Below are positions 1 to 9,800 of a stretch of 21,752 nt of DNA, piece by piece. The DNA lies in the NCBI GenBank assembly GCA_002307095.1, contig DBTO01000010.1:1-21752 (forward strand), in the 5' to 3' direction. Source of the stretch: Sulfurospirillum sp. UBA1314. GTDB taxonomy: Bacteria > Campylobacterota > Campylobacteria > Campylobacterales > Sulfurospirillaceae. Numbering within the stretch: the first letter of the stretch is position 1; each line of letters opens with the position of its first letter. A model generated the notes under the pieces. The model was not told where the DNA came from, made no database searches, and saw only the letters and a list, made by a program, of their open reading frames with translations. A program made the translations under genes and the position numbers.

Positions 1-99
1 AATGGATTGTTCTTGAAGATTTAAAATTACTACAATAGCATGACCCGTAGATGAAGCATTAAAGGCTGTTTGCTCGGTTGCACGAAAAAAACTAAACAT
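1..99 (-). CDS. N-terminus of an unrecognised protein, cut by the window edge
   Basis: An open frame runs on the minus strand from an ATG at 99 to the left edge, giving 33 codons without a stop. The product begins MFSFFRATEQTAF. A good Shine-Dalgarno sequence (AAGGAAG) lies just upstream of the ATG, which supports a real start. The fragment has no signal peptide or motif that I recognise, so no function is proposed. It is divergent from the receptor gene at 393, so the intervening 293 bp must hold its promoter as well. Confidence 0.55.
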   Translation of the reverse strand, partial: MFSFFRATEQTAFNASSTGHAIVVILNLQEQSI

Positions 100-392
100 G
101 GCACTTCCTTATTAGAATAACTTATGTTTTCCATAGCAAATTCATACTAACTCACCAACCATAAAGATGTACTTAAACATCATTTACACATGCTCATAGA
201 AAAATACCCATCTCAATTCAGTAACTTTTTATGGAGTATTCTCTCTTTGATATAAAGTGAGATTTATAAATAATTATCATATTATTTTATGCCATAATTA
301 ATATTACCAATTTTTAATTAGTAATAAAGTTATCTTTTAATAATATTTGTTTAATTTTAATATTAAATTTATATTATTTAAAAGGTATGTAA
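100..392. other. AT-rich divergent intergenic region
   Basis: This 293-bp non-coding stretch separates the minus-strand fragment from the receptor operon. It becomes extremely AT-rich from about 240 to 390. It contains the Fur-box-like sequence at 265-279 and several -10-like hexamers, none of which I can pair convincingly with a -35. I looked for a cobalamin riboswitch (B12 box GCCACTG and its stems) and saw none. The receptor ATG at 393 is preceded by AAAGG at 381-385 with 7 nt spacing. Confidence 0.6.
265..279. promoter_or_regulatory. Candidate Fur box
   Basis: On the minus strand the 15-mer reads TGATAATTATTTATA. The left half is a perfect match to the 7-1-7 Fur consensus half-site TGATAAT and the right half matches 4 of 7 positions. 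It lies about 115 bp upstream of the receptor start, within plausible promoter distance. In such AT-rich DNA partial matches arise by chance, so this is only suggestive of iron regulation. Confidence 0.35.
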
Positions 393-2582
393 ATGAGAAA
401 GTGCCTGAATTATATGTTGATTTCTTCTGTTGCCTGTTGTATTGCATTGGCACAAGATAATACATTAGAGCCGGTAATTACAACTGCTACACGAACAGAA
501 ATTAATGTTGATGAAGCACCTGGTAGTGTTAGTGTCATTTCAAAAGAAGAAATCAGTACTCTACCTGCTAATAATATTAAAGATGTTTTACGATCAGTTG
601 AAGGTGTTCGTGTTAAACAATCTAAAGGACTTATGGATTCAACGCCACTTATTGTTGTACGAGGGATGCCTAAGCAAGCACGAACTCTAATAATGTTAGA
701 TGGCATTCCTTTAAATGATTCATACTCTGGAGGTGTTAGCTTTTCATCGGCTTTAAATCCTGAAGATATAGAGCAAATAGAAATAGTAAGAGGACCTTTT
801 TCAAGCTTGTATGGTAGTAACGCTATGGGTGGGGCTATTAACTTTATAACGTCCATTCCGAAAGAGCCAGAATTTAAAGCTAGTGTTGGTTATGGCAATG
901 CTTTTGATAAAGGTGATGCTGATAAAAATGTTAAACAAACGTATGTATCAGGCGCAGGAGCAGTCAATGATAAATTGAAAGTCAAAGTCTCCTATGGTGC
1001 AACAAGAAGCGATGGCTATCTCTCTGATGATGTTATCAGTTCTGGGACAACAGCACCTACTGGAACTACAGGCGCTATAAAAACATCTACAACGTCTGGA
1101 GCTACACGCTATGCCCTTGGAAATAAAGGGTATAACTATTGGGAAAGTGATGATCTTAAAGTTAAAGCTCAATATGATATTACAGATGTTGATCGTTTAA
1201 ATACAACTTTTATGTATCAAAATTATAAATATGGATATAACAATCCAGAAACGTATCTTAAAAATGCTTCAGGCACAAGTGTGTATTTACCTAGCCAATA
1301 TTCTTATTTATCAGGAATAGGAGATTTTGATCAATTTATTTATGCATTAGGCTATTCTCATCAATTTGCAATGTCAAAATTATCATTCAATTATTCTTAT
1401 CTTACATCCGATGGTGGATATACGACACCACAGACTGGAGCAACTTTAAATGGTGGGGTTGGTCGTTCAACACCCAATAATAAAGAAGGGCATAACATTG
1501 ATGTATTGTATGACATAGGTTTGAATGATTCAAATTCACTTCTTATTGGAACTCAATACAGACTTCAACAAGCCGAGAAGACGGCATACGAGATATCAAA
1601 TTGGAAGGATTTAGACAGCAAAACAGCACTGCGTGATGATGTTGGAGGGAAAAGTAGAACATTCGCAGTACTAGGTGATCTTAAAAGCGATTTGACAGAA
1701 ACACTCTCGAGCACTGTTGGATTCCGTTATGATTGGTGGAAAGGGTACGATGGCTATTCAATAGATTATGTGACGCCTGCTAATACGTTTGATCCTCAAG
1801 ACAGTTCTGCTAGCAGCTTCTCTCCAAAAGCATCCATTGCTTGGGAAGCCATTGATGGTACAACATTTAAAAGTTCCATTGGTAAAGCATTTCATGCTCC
1901 TGATGTCTATAATTTATATAAAAAATGGAACTCAGGAACAACCTTTTACTTCCCAAATCCAAATCTAAAACCTGAAAAAAGTACGTCATATGATGTTGGT
2001 GTTGAACAGCATGTTTTAGATAAAGGATTATTAAAAATCTATTGGTTCCATAATGAAATTACAAATATGATTTATTCTCAAACTTCTACAGACCCCTCTT
2101 TAAACGGAAGTACAAATAACCGTAGAGATACTATTAATGCGGGCAAAGCAGAAACAAAAGGCTATGAAATTTCTCTTAAACAGCCACTTATCAATGGTTT
2201 TGATTTAACAACAAATTACACAAAAACATTCAGTAAAATGCTTGAAAATGAAACAGCGCCTGATTCTATTGGCAAACAATTAACGGATATTCCACGAGAT
2301 ATGTACAGTATTATATTGGGCTATGATGAGGGAAAATGGTTTGGTAGTTTAGGGGCTGAATATGCATCTAAAGTTTACAATACAGACACAAATTCAGACA
2401 CTGTTAATGGTGTTATTGGTTCATACGATGCCTACACATTATGGAATACAAAAATTGGTTATCGCGTAACAAAGAATGTTGATGTCTCTTTAGCGGTCAA
2501 CAATTTATTTGACAAAGAATATTATAGCTATTACCATGCACCGGGCAGATCATGGTTTGCACGTATTAATACGAAGTTCTAA
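393..2582 (+). CDS. TonB-dependent outer-membrane receptor
   Basis: This 729-residue protein has a Sec signal peptide (about residues 1-20, MRKCLNYMLISSVACCIALA). A TonB-box-like segment, EPVITTATR, follows and leads into a plug domain with the usual AP.SVSVIS and IEIVRGPFSSLYGSNAMGG motifs. The remainder is a 22-strand-type barrel ending in a C-terminal Phe. Length and organisation are normal for siderophore, heme and cobalamin receptors. The region FHAP (500-503) ... NPNLKPE (522-528) corresponds to the FRAP/NPNL region known from heme receptors, but similar motifs also occur in BtuB-like receptors, so it does not settle the ligand. The gene heads the operon and its stop overlaps the binding-protein start (TAATG). 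The substrate is inferred to be a tetrapyrrole or metal chelate because of the downstream chelatase genes. Confidence 0.93.
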   Translation: MRKCLNYMLISSVACCIALAQDNTLEPVITTATRTEINVDEAPGSVSVISKEEISTLPANNIKDVLRSVEGVRVKQSKGLMDSTPLIVVRGMPKQARTLIMLDGIPLNDSYSGGVSFSSALNPEDIEQIEIVRGPFSSLYGSNAMGGAINFITSIPKEPEFKASVGYGNAFDKGDADKNVKQTYVSGAGAVNDKLKVKVSYGATRSDGYLSDDVISSGTTAPTGTTGAIKTSTTSGATRYALGNKGYNYWESDDLKVKAQYDITDVDRLNTTFMYQNYKYGYNNPETYLKNASGTSVYLPSQYSYLSGIGDFDQFIYALGYSHQFAMSKLSFNYSYLTSDGGYTTPQTGATLNGGVGRSTPNNKEGHNIDVLYDIGLNDSNSLLIGTQYRLQQAEKTAYEISNWKDLDSKTALRDDVGGKSRTFAVLGDLKSDLTETLSSTVGFRYDWWKGYDGYSIDYVTPANTFDPQDSSASSFSPKASIAWEAIDGTTFKSSIGKAFHAPDVYNLYKKWNSGTTFYFPNPNLKPEKSTSYDVGVEQHVLDKGLLKIYWFHNEITNMIYSQTSTDPSLNGSTNNRRDTINAGKAETKGYEISLKQPLINGFDLTTNYTKTFSKMLENETAPDSIGKQLTDIPRDMYSIILGYDEGKWFGSLGAEYASKVYNTDTNSDTVNGVIGSYDAYTLWNTKIGYRVTKNVDVSLAVNNLFDKEYYSYYHAPGRSWFARINTKF

Positions 2583-3520
2583 TGATCAAGTTTATCCTTC
2601 TTGTTTCTTTAACACTTTCTTGTATCTATGCGTACCCTTTGCTTTTAAAGGATGCGCTGGATCGTGAAGTGACCATTGAAAAAATACCCGTAAACTCGGT
2701 TGCTTATATGACGTATTATGAAACGATTCCTGCGCTCAATGCGTGGGAAAAAGTTGTTGGCATAAATCGCTTTGCTTATAAAAATGATCTTATGAATGCA
2801 AGTAATCCAAATCTCCAATCAATCCCATCCCCAGGAACGGGCTCGGAAATCAATATTGAAACCATGCTACGCCTTAAACCCGATGTAGTTTTTACATGGA
2901 CATATAAACCTGATCTTGTAACATTTATGCAAGATAAAGGCTTACATGTAATTGCATTTGATCCTAAAAATCTTGATGATGTTTATCGTGATCTAAGAGT
3001 ACAAGGAACATTATTAGGCAAAAGTGAAGAGGCGGAAAAAAGTATTGTAAACACTAAAAATCTTTTTGCATTAATAGATGAGCGTATTCAAAAAATAAAA
3101 CAACCCAAAACAATTATCTGGACATGGTCAAAACCTACGAAAATTGCAGGCGGTGATGGCGTGATGTCTGATGTTTTGAAACGATTAGGCGTTTATCATC
3201 CAGGAGATACGTTTGGAAGTATTAATCCCGAAATAAGTTTAGAAAAAATTGTTCGTATCAACCCTGATGTGATTATTATTTGGGGAAGTGCTAAGTATTC
3301 TGCTAAAGATTTACTCAATGATCCTCAATGGCGCACCATAAAAGCGATCAAAAATAAACAGGTTTTCAAAGCGCCTGATTGGGGTTCTTGGAGCCCACGC
3401 GTTGCTCTTTTAGCGCTTTGGAGTGCTGCTAAAATTTACCCTGAAATTTTCAAAGAGGAAGAAGTTAATACCTTGATGAAAGAGTTTAATCAAGCGGTAT
3501 TTGGAGTCACAATTCCATGA
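2582..3520 (+). CDS. Periplasmic substrate-binding protein of an ABC importer (BtuF/HmuT/FecB-like)
   Basis: The 312-residue product has an N-terminal signal peptide (about 1-17, cleavage plausible after IYA) and no convincing lipobox, so it is probably soluble in the periplasm. The class III binding-protein fold shows in the N-terminal lobe segments PSPGTGSEINIETMLRLKPD and VIAFDPKNLDD, a long linking helix (about 140-180), and the C-terminal segment ISLEKIVRINPDVIIIWG. This family binds vitamin B12, heme and ferric siderophores. A Tyr-rich stretch near residues 42-47 (YMTYYE) could supply ligands to a metal centre, which is speculation. The ATG overlaps the receptor stop by one base, and the 3' end overlaps the permease gene by four bases, indicating translational coupling. 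Confidence 0.9.
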   Translation: MIKFILLVSLTLSCIYAYPLLLKDALDREVTIEKIPVNSVAYMTYYETIPALNAWEKVVGINRFAYKNDLMNASNPNLQSIPSPGTGSEINIETMLRLKPDVVFTWTYKPDLVTFMQDKGLHVIAFDPKNLDDVYRDLRVQGTLLGKSEEAEKSIVNTKNLFALIDERIQKIKQPKTIIWTWSKPTKIAGGDGVMSDVLKRLGVYHPGDTFGSINPEISLEKIVRINPDVIIIWGSAKYSAKDLLNDPQWRTIKAIKNKQVFKAPDWGSWSPRVALLALWSAAKIYPEIFKEEEVNTLMKEFNQAVFGVTIP

Positions 3521-4497
3521 AGCATGCAGTAAAGTGGCTTTATAGTTTACCTCTGTTTATCGGTATTGTAGCACTGTATTGTGGAGGCAGTGAGATAAAT
3601 CTCTTATCTGTTATCAATGAGATTGGTGTTTATATGGCTGGTGGAGAGATCAGTACAGATGCTATGATTGTTTTAGACATACGATTACCGCGTATTTTAT
3701 TAGCATTACTTGTAGGGGCTAGCTTATCAGGTTCAGGTGCTTTAATGCAAGCTGTTTTTAAAAACCCTCTTGTAGATCCTTTTTTATTAGGAATCTCCTC
3801 AGGTGCAATTTTAGGATGTGCTTTAAGCATTGGGCTCTTTCCTGCCATTCCTACGCAGATTTTAGCTTTTATTGGTGCACTTTTGTGTGCCTTTGCTGTC
3901 TTGTTTATTGCACACTTAGCAGGGGGAGGCAAAATAGCTCTTGTGCTATCAGGTGTGGTTTTATCTGCTTTTTTATCAGCTATGACAGGACTTATTAAAT
4001 ACTTCGTTGACCCTTACAAAGTACAGACCATTGTTCTATGGCTTTTAGGCTCTCTTTCCTTGTCAAGTTGGAATGGCGTTGCCATTGTTTTAATAGGACT
4101 TGTCATTGGATTCTTGCCTATTTATTTTTTAAGCTGGCGTATCAATATTCTCTCTCTTGATGATGTTGAAGTACAAACACTTGGCATGTCTCCACATAAA
4201 ATGCGTGCTATGATGATTATACTCGTTTCTTTTAGTTGTGCATTGGCTGTTTCACTCAGTGGTATTATTGGTTGGGTTGGTTTACTCACACCTCATATTG
4301 CACGCTTTATTGTGGGTCCTCAAATGCAAAAACTGATCCCTGCATCACTTTGCTTAGGCGGTGTTTTACTTTTAATCGCTGATACCATTGCGAGAAGTGC
4401 TACGCCTTATGATTTACCCGTAGGTGTTGTAACAGCAGTTTTAGGTGCTCCATTTTTTATTCTGCTCTTAAAACGAGCGAAAGCGAATTGGAATTAG
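3517..4497 (+). CDS. FecCD/BtuC-family ABC permease
   Basis: This 326-residue, very hydrophobic protein has roughly nine to ten membrane segments. It carries the family signature SGALMQAVFKNPLVDPFLLG (after the second helix) and the cytoplasmic coupling region GIIGWVGLLTPHIAR. These are typical of permeases for iron-siderophore, heme and cobalamin uptake. It would work as a homodimer with the ATPase encoded 3 nt downstream, receiving substrate from the binding protein encoded upstream. The start at 3517 forms an ATGA overlap with the binding-protein stop. Confidence 0.93.
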   Translation: MKHAVKWLYSLPLFIGIVALYCGGSEINLLSVINEIGVYMAGGEISTDAMIVLDIRLPRILLALLVGASLSGSGALMQAVFKNPLVDPFLLGISSGAILGCALSIGLFPAIPTQILAFIGALLCAFAVLFIAHLAGGGKIALVLSGVVLSAFLSAMTGLIKYFVDPYKVQTIVLWLLGSLSLSSWNGVAIVLIGLVIGFLPIYFLSWRINILSLDDVEVQTLGMSPHKMRAMMIILVSFSCALAVSLSGIIGWVGLLTPHIARFIVGPQMQKLIPASLCLGGVLLLIADTIARSATPYDLPVGVVTAVLGAPFFILLLKRAKANWN

Positions 4498-4500
4498 ATC

Positions 4501-5283
4501 ATGTTACATGTAAACAATCTCTGTTTTTCTTACACATCATCAACCTCTGCCATCAAAGAGGTCTCTTTTTGTGCAAAAGAGGGTGAAATAACAGCTATCT
4601 TAGGACCAAATGGTGCGGGTAAAAGTACACTTTTTCATCTTATTTTAGGAACACTCAAAGCACACAGTGGCGAAATTCAAACGCGTGAAGTTTCATTATT
4701 GGGGTTATCTCTATCAAAGAGGGCTAGGTATATCTCTTATGTTCCTCAAGAGTGGCATAGTCCTTTTAACTATACCACTCTTGATGTTGTTTTAATGGGT
4801 TTATCACCTAGGCTAGGATTATTTTCACAGCCATCAAAAAGTGATATTCAAAAAGCAAATGAAATTTTGGCTCTTTTAGGCATAGAGCATCTTGGAGATC
4901 GTGGTATTGGTGAGTTAAGTGGAGGGGAACGTCAGATGGCACTTTTGGGGAGAGCTTTGATGCAAGAGACACCTATTTTACTGCTTGATGAACCCACAAG
5001 CCATTTGGATTTAAAGAATCAGATGAAAATTTTATCCATATTGGAACATCTCGCGAAAACGACCAAACTTTGTATTGTTGTAACGCTTCACGATCCTAAT
5101 CTTGCTTCGCAATATGCCGACCATATTGTCGCTATCAAAAAAGGCAAGGTTTATCATAGTGGAAGTGTACAAGAAATGATGGATAAAACACTCTTAGAAG
5201 GTCTATATGAGCATCCTATTGAATTAACAACTTTAGATGGACATCCGATTATGCGTGGTAAAAAGGAGTTTTTTGGTGATTAA
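4501..5283 (+). CDS. ABC importer ATPase (BtuD/HmuV/FecE-like)
   Basis: The 260-residue ATPase has Walker A GPNGAGKST (35-43), signature LSGGERQ (139-145), Walker B ILLLDEPT (Asp163, Glu164) and the switch His197 in TLHD. Length and motifs fit the ATPases of iron-chelate, heme and B12 importers. It directly follows the FecCD permease gene and should energise it at the inner face of the cytoplasmic membrane. The C-terminal part, about 215-260, is the short extension common in this family. Its last 8 bases overlap the GTG-started reading frame of the next ATPase. Confidence 0.93.
   Translation: MLHVNNLCFSYTSSTSAIKEVSFCAKEGEITAILGPNGAGKSTLFHLILGTLKAHSGEIQTREVSLLGLSLSKRARYISYVPQEWHSPFNYTTLDVVLMGLSPRLGLFSQPSKSDIQKANEILALLGIEHLGDRGIGELSGGERQMALLGRALMQETPILLLDEPTSHLDLKNQMKILSILEHLAKTTKLCIVVTLHDPNLASQYADHIVAIKKGKVYHSGSVQEMMDKTLLEGLYEHPIELTTLDGHPIMRGKKEFFGD
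5263..5268 (+). promoter_or_regulatory. Ribosome binding site that decides the GTG start at 5276
   Basis: AAGGAG lies 7 nt before the GTG at 5276, an ideal spacing. The upstream in-frame ATG at 5237 has no comparable site and would add 13 residues that do not look like the start of an ABC ATPase. The GTG start is therefore preferred. Confidence 0.75.
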
Positions 5284-6109
5284 GGTTGAGAAGCTTTACC
5301 ATAGCTATGGCACAAAAGAGGTGCTAAAGGATATTAATTTTGAAGTAAAAGCGGGAGAAGTTTTTGGACTTTTGGGACCTAATGGGATGGGAAAAACCAC
5401 AACTATTAAGATATTGACAGGATTAACCCATCAAACAAGTGGTAGTGCTCTCATTTGTGGCATGAGTGTTATGGAGCATCCTTTAGAGGTTAAAAGACTC
5501 TTTAGAACCTTAACACAAGAGAATACATTAGATAGAGATTTAAGTGTTGAAGAAAATCTCTACATTTGGGCTATGCTCTATGGCATTGACTCGCCTTCTT
5601 CGATTATTAGTGAAATTTTGAACAAAATGGAGCTAAGTGACCATGCAAAAGCATTTCCCTCCAAACTTTCGGGTGGACAGCAACGACGGTTAATGTTGGC
5701 TCGTACCATGATGGATGACCCTAAGGTTCTTTTTTTGGATGAACCCTCTTTAGGCTTAGATCCACAAATCAGACGAGCTATGTGGGAAAATATCCGAGAG
5801 ATAAAAGCCAAAGGGAGTGCTATTTTACTAACAACACACTACATTGAAGAAGCAGAACAACTGTGTGATCGTGTTGGAATTTTGTATCAAGGACGCATTA
5901 TGGCGCTGGATACTCCTTCTGCACTGATTCATGCATTAGGTGAATGGAGCTGTGTTTGGTTTGATGAAAAAGGCAAAGAAGTGATTAGTCATGTTCTATC
6001 TCATCAAGAAGCCCAAACGATAGCACAGCGTCAAATGGGCGAAGTCATTGTTCGTAAAACAACGTTAGAGGATGTCTTTTTAAATCTTACGGGTAGGGCA
6101 ATTGCATGA
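5276..6109 (+). CDS. ABC-2-type exporter ATPase (DrrA/CcmA-like)
   Basis: From the GTG start the protein has 277 residues. It shows Walker A GPNGMGKTT (34-42), signature LSGGQ (131-135), Walker B VLFLDEPS with Asp155 and Glu156, and the switch His188 in TTHYIEEAEQL. The H-loop context and the long C-terminal domain (about 200-277, including ALIHALGEW and TTLEDVFLNLTGR) mark the exporter-type DrrA/NodI group and not an importer ATPase. It overlaps the importer ATPase gene by 8 bases and the next permease gene by 4. It most likely pairs with that permease to move a substrate outward. What it exports is unknown; a tetrapyrrole product or by-product of the adjacent chelatase is an inference from position. 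Confidence 0.9.
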   Translation: MIKVEKLYHSYGTKEVLKDINFEVKAGEVFGLLGPNGMGKTTTIKILTGLTHQTSGSALICGMSVMEHPLEVKRLFRTLTQENTLDRDLSVEENLYIWAMLYGIDSPSSIISEILNKMELSDHAKAFPSKLSGGQQRRLMLARTMMDDPKVLFLDEPSLGLDPQIRRAMWENIREIKAKGSAILLTTHYIEEAEQLCDRVGILYQGRIMALDTPSALIHALGEWSCVWFDEKGKEVISHVLSHQEAQTIAQRQMGEVIVRKTTLEDVFLNLTGRAIA

Positions 6110-6846
6110 ATATAACAGGCTGGTATGCTCTTTACTTAAGAGAAATATGGATTTTTAAAAAAAGGTTATTTAAACTAAGTTACGTGCTATCTTCTATGGT
6201 AACACCCATTATCTATCTTTTGACGTTTGGATTGGGATTAGGGCAAGGCATGGGGTATGATGGTTATTTAGCTTTTTTACTACCAGGACTTGTCATGATG
6301 AGTGGTATGAACAACGCTTACACATGGGTATGCAGTTCTATTAACATTGGAAGACTGATGCACAAAAGTTTTCAAATGCATCTTATGGCTCCTGTCACCT
6401 CAAAAGCTATTTTAATTGCACATCTTTTTTCGGGCATTACTAAGGGTGCTTTTGGGATGTTTCTTATTCTTGTCGTGGGTATTTTTTTTATTCAAGAATC
6501 ACTTTTTTACAGTCCATTTTGGGTGGCAATGGTACTGAATCTAACGCTTTTTAGTGCGTTAGGTATTATCGTAGGGATCATTGTCAAATCGCATGAAGAG
6601 ACTGCTACCTGGAGCAATTTTATCATGACGCCTATGGCTTTTTTTTCAGGAACATTTTTTCCCATAGATCATTATCCAACGATCATAAAATGGATCATCT
6701 ACTGTACACCACTTACCCATGCAAATATTCTTGCTAGGAAAACACTCTGGGATGAACAAGCATGGATATCGTGTGTTATTTTATTGTGCTATACCATCAT
6801 ATTAGTTGGTATTGCCAATTACCGTATTAAAACGTATTCAGAATAA
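6106..6846 (+). CDS. ABC-2-type transporter permease (DrrB/NodJ-like)
   Basis: This 246-residue membrane protein has about six hydrophobic segments. An amphipathic N-terminus with YLREIWIFKKRLFKLSYVL precedes helix 1. The segment TWSNFIMTPMAFFSGTFFPID is the typical ABC-2 permease motif before the fifth helix, followed by CTPLTHAN. It is the partner of the ATPase encoded immediately before it (ATGA overlap). A 9-nt gap then separates it from the chelatase gene. Members of this family export drugs, polysaccharides, oligosaccharides or heme-related molecules, so the family alone does not give the substrate. Confidence 0.88.
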   Translation: MNITGWYALYLREIWIFKKRLFKLSYVLSSMVTPIIYLLTFGLGLGQGMGYDGYLAFLLPGLVMMSGMNNAYTWVCSSINIGRLMHKSFQMHLMAPVTSKAILIAHLFSGITKGAFGMFLILVVGIFFIQESLFYSPFWVAMVLNLTLFSALGIIVGIIVKSHEETATWSNFIMTPMAFFSGTFFPIDHYPTIIKWIIYCTPLTHANILARKTLWDEQAWISCVILLCYTIILVGIANYRIKTYSE

Positions 6847-6855
6847 GGACAACAG

Positions 6856-9800
6856 ATGAAAATAGCCGCAATTCTTTGGAGTAACCAAGCAAAAAGTTGG
6901 CAGAATGTTGCCTTAAAAGAAGGAATTGAACTTCAAACATTAACGCTAAAACAATGTAAGAGTGAGCCTGAAGAAGCCATGAAAATCTGGCAAAATATGG
7001 TAAGTCAGAGCGATGTTGCACTGATTTATCATAATGGCGGCGAGTATGATGAGCGTATGGAAAAAGTAACGAAACAATACGCCATCCCAACGATATTTCT
7101 CTCTTCAGACCCAATGATTTGGGTAAAAAGTAGTCTTGAACCTCGCATCGCAGCAGAGTGTTATCGATATCTTATGCTTGGCGGCGAAGAGAACGCTATC
7201 TCACTATGTGGCTATCTTAAAGCAACTATTTTGGGTGAAGAGATTGCAATTGTCCCACCTAAAGAGAGTGCCTGGGAATTTGGCTGGCATCCAAAGCTTG
7301 GTATGTTCACCGATAAAGAGAGCTTTTGGGAAGCATTGTATGCAAGAGGCTTTAGCTCTTATGTGGGTATATTGATGAGTCGAAGCAATGTTTTGGCTAA
7401 TAATACGGCTGTCGAAGAAGCACTGGTTGAAATGTTCGAGTCTAAAGGTATTGGTGTTGCTACTGTTGCTTATTATCCTATGAAAGATGAAGCCCTTGGT
7501 AACTTAGATGGTGTTGAGATTATTGAACATTTTTTCATGAATGATAAAATAGTTCTTATTGACGCACTGATCAAGCTTTCCAGTTTTCTGCTCTCCAATA
7601 AAAGAGGTGATGCAACAAAAGGAATACAAAGTAAATCGGATTCACTTTTATCAACATTAAATATTCCTATTGTCAGTCCAGTGATTAGTTATTATAAAAG
7701 TGAGCGCGAATGGTTAGAAAGCCCTGAAGGGTTAGGCTCGCAAGTCGCTTTTAGTATCGCATTACCAGAACTTGAAGGTGGAATTGAACCACTTATTATT
7801 GGTGCAAATGATGAGTCTTTCCAAGGAAATGAAAAAGGATATACACCTATTACTGATCGTATGGAAAAATTCTCTGAAAGATTAATACGTTGGTTAAATC
7901 TTAGAAAAAAACCAAACCATGAGAAAAAAGTTGCTTTTATACTCAACAACAACCCTTGTGTTGGTGCTGAAAGTTCTGTAGGAGGCGGTGCGCATTTAGA
8001 CACACTTGAATCCATCGCTTCAGTTTTACGGCAGATGAAAAATGAAGGTTACAACGTACGTGTTCCTGAAAATGGCAAAGCAATCATTGATGAAATTTTA
8101 GAGAAAAAAGCACTTAGTGAATTTCGCTTTACGTCAGTCGAAGAGATTGTAAAGTGTGGTGGAGCGCTTGATTTATTAGAGTGTGAAACCTATAAACAAT
8201 GGTTTAATTTACTGCCTGAGCATACAAAAGAACGTATCATTGAGTCATGGGGAAATCCTCCAGGCGAAAAAACTAATGGTATTCCTCCTGCAATGATTTA
8301 TGATGGAAAGATTATTATCAGTGCGCTCGATTTTGGAAATGCCGTTATTTTGGTACAACCCAAACGAGGCTGTGCAGGGCCTAGATGTGATGGTGAAGTC
8401 TGTTTGATTTTACACGATCCTACTGTTCCACCACCCCATCAATATTTAGCCACCTATCAATGGCTGGAAAAGGTCTATCAAGCGGATGTCCTCGTGCATG
8501 TTGGAACCCATGGAAATGCTGAGTTTTTACCAGGAAAATCAACTGGAATGAGCAGTGGTTGTTACAGCGATATTACCGTTGGAAACATGCCCCATCTTTA
8601 TATTTACAATGCAGACAATCCAGCAGAAGGTGTTATTGCTAAACGAAGAAGTTATGCCGTTACGGTCAATCATATGCAAGCGGTGATGGAAGGTGCAGGT
8701 CTTTATGGTGATCTGCTTGAACTGCAAAAACTCATTGAAGAGTATGAACGTTTTGAAAAAAGCGAACCAGCCAAAGCACATACTTTGCAACATGTCATTA
8801 TGTCGCATAAAGGCATCGCTCAACTCCTTGGTGATAACGAAAAAATAACGCATACAAATTTTCATTCAAAACTCAAAAAAATCCATGGTAAATTAGATGA
8901 ACTGAGTGGCAGTTATATGCCACGAGGGATGCATATTTTTGGTGAAAATCCACAAGGGGAGAGACGCTCTGCTATTTTGCATGCCATGATGCGATGGGAT
9001 TTGCATGAAAAAAGCCTTAAAGGACTCATTGCCAAACAAAGAGGCATTGATACTAAGACGTGTGAGATCGCATCTTTAAATGCTATTGATACCATTGCAA
9101 AAGAAGCCATCTATGCTTGGAATCAAAACCAAATACCCTTACAAGAGAGCTTACAACTTGATGATGCTTTTATCCCCCTGCTAAACGAGCTTGAAGAAGA
9201 GTTGAAACACCTCTCTAACAGTCTTGATGAAAGCGATGAAATAGGTTCATTGCTTAATGGCTTCAATGGTGGATTTATAGCACCAGGTCCAAGTGGGCTC
9301 ATCACCAGAGGTAAGACAGATATTCTACCTACAGGTCGAAATCTTTACAGTATTGATCCTTATGCCTGCCCTAGTAGAGGTGCTTGGGAAATTGGTAAGC
9401 TTTTGGCGCAAGGGGTGATTAAAAAGTTTCAAGAAGAAAGCGAAGGACGTTATCCTAAAAACGTTGCATTTCATTGGCAAAGCACAGATTTAATGTGGAC
9501 AAATGGTGAAATGTATGCACAACTTCTCTATCTTATAGGATGTGAACCATTATGGGATCAATCGGGTAGAGTAAAAAAATTTCGCATTATGTCACTTAAT
9601 GAATTAGGTCGTCCAAGGATTGACTTAACGGTACGTGTTTCTGGTATAACGCGAGATAATTTTCCCAATACTATAGAGCTATTAGATGAAGCCATTGCCA
9701 GTGTCGCTGCTTTGGATGAGCCTGAGCATCTTAATTTCGTACGAGCCAATACACTTTTGAAGGAACAACAAGGACTCTCTTTTCATAGTGCATCTGCACG

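Noticed and set aside
100..392. Cobalamin riboswitch upstream of the TonB receptor
   Set aside because: Expected because of the CobN-like gene, but no B12 box or long paired leader is visible; the region is simply AT-rich.
410..856. Minus-strand 148-codon frame opposite the receptor gene
   Set aside because: It is a shadow of the receptor reading frame, with no ribosome site or family resemblance.
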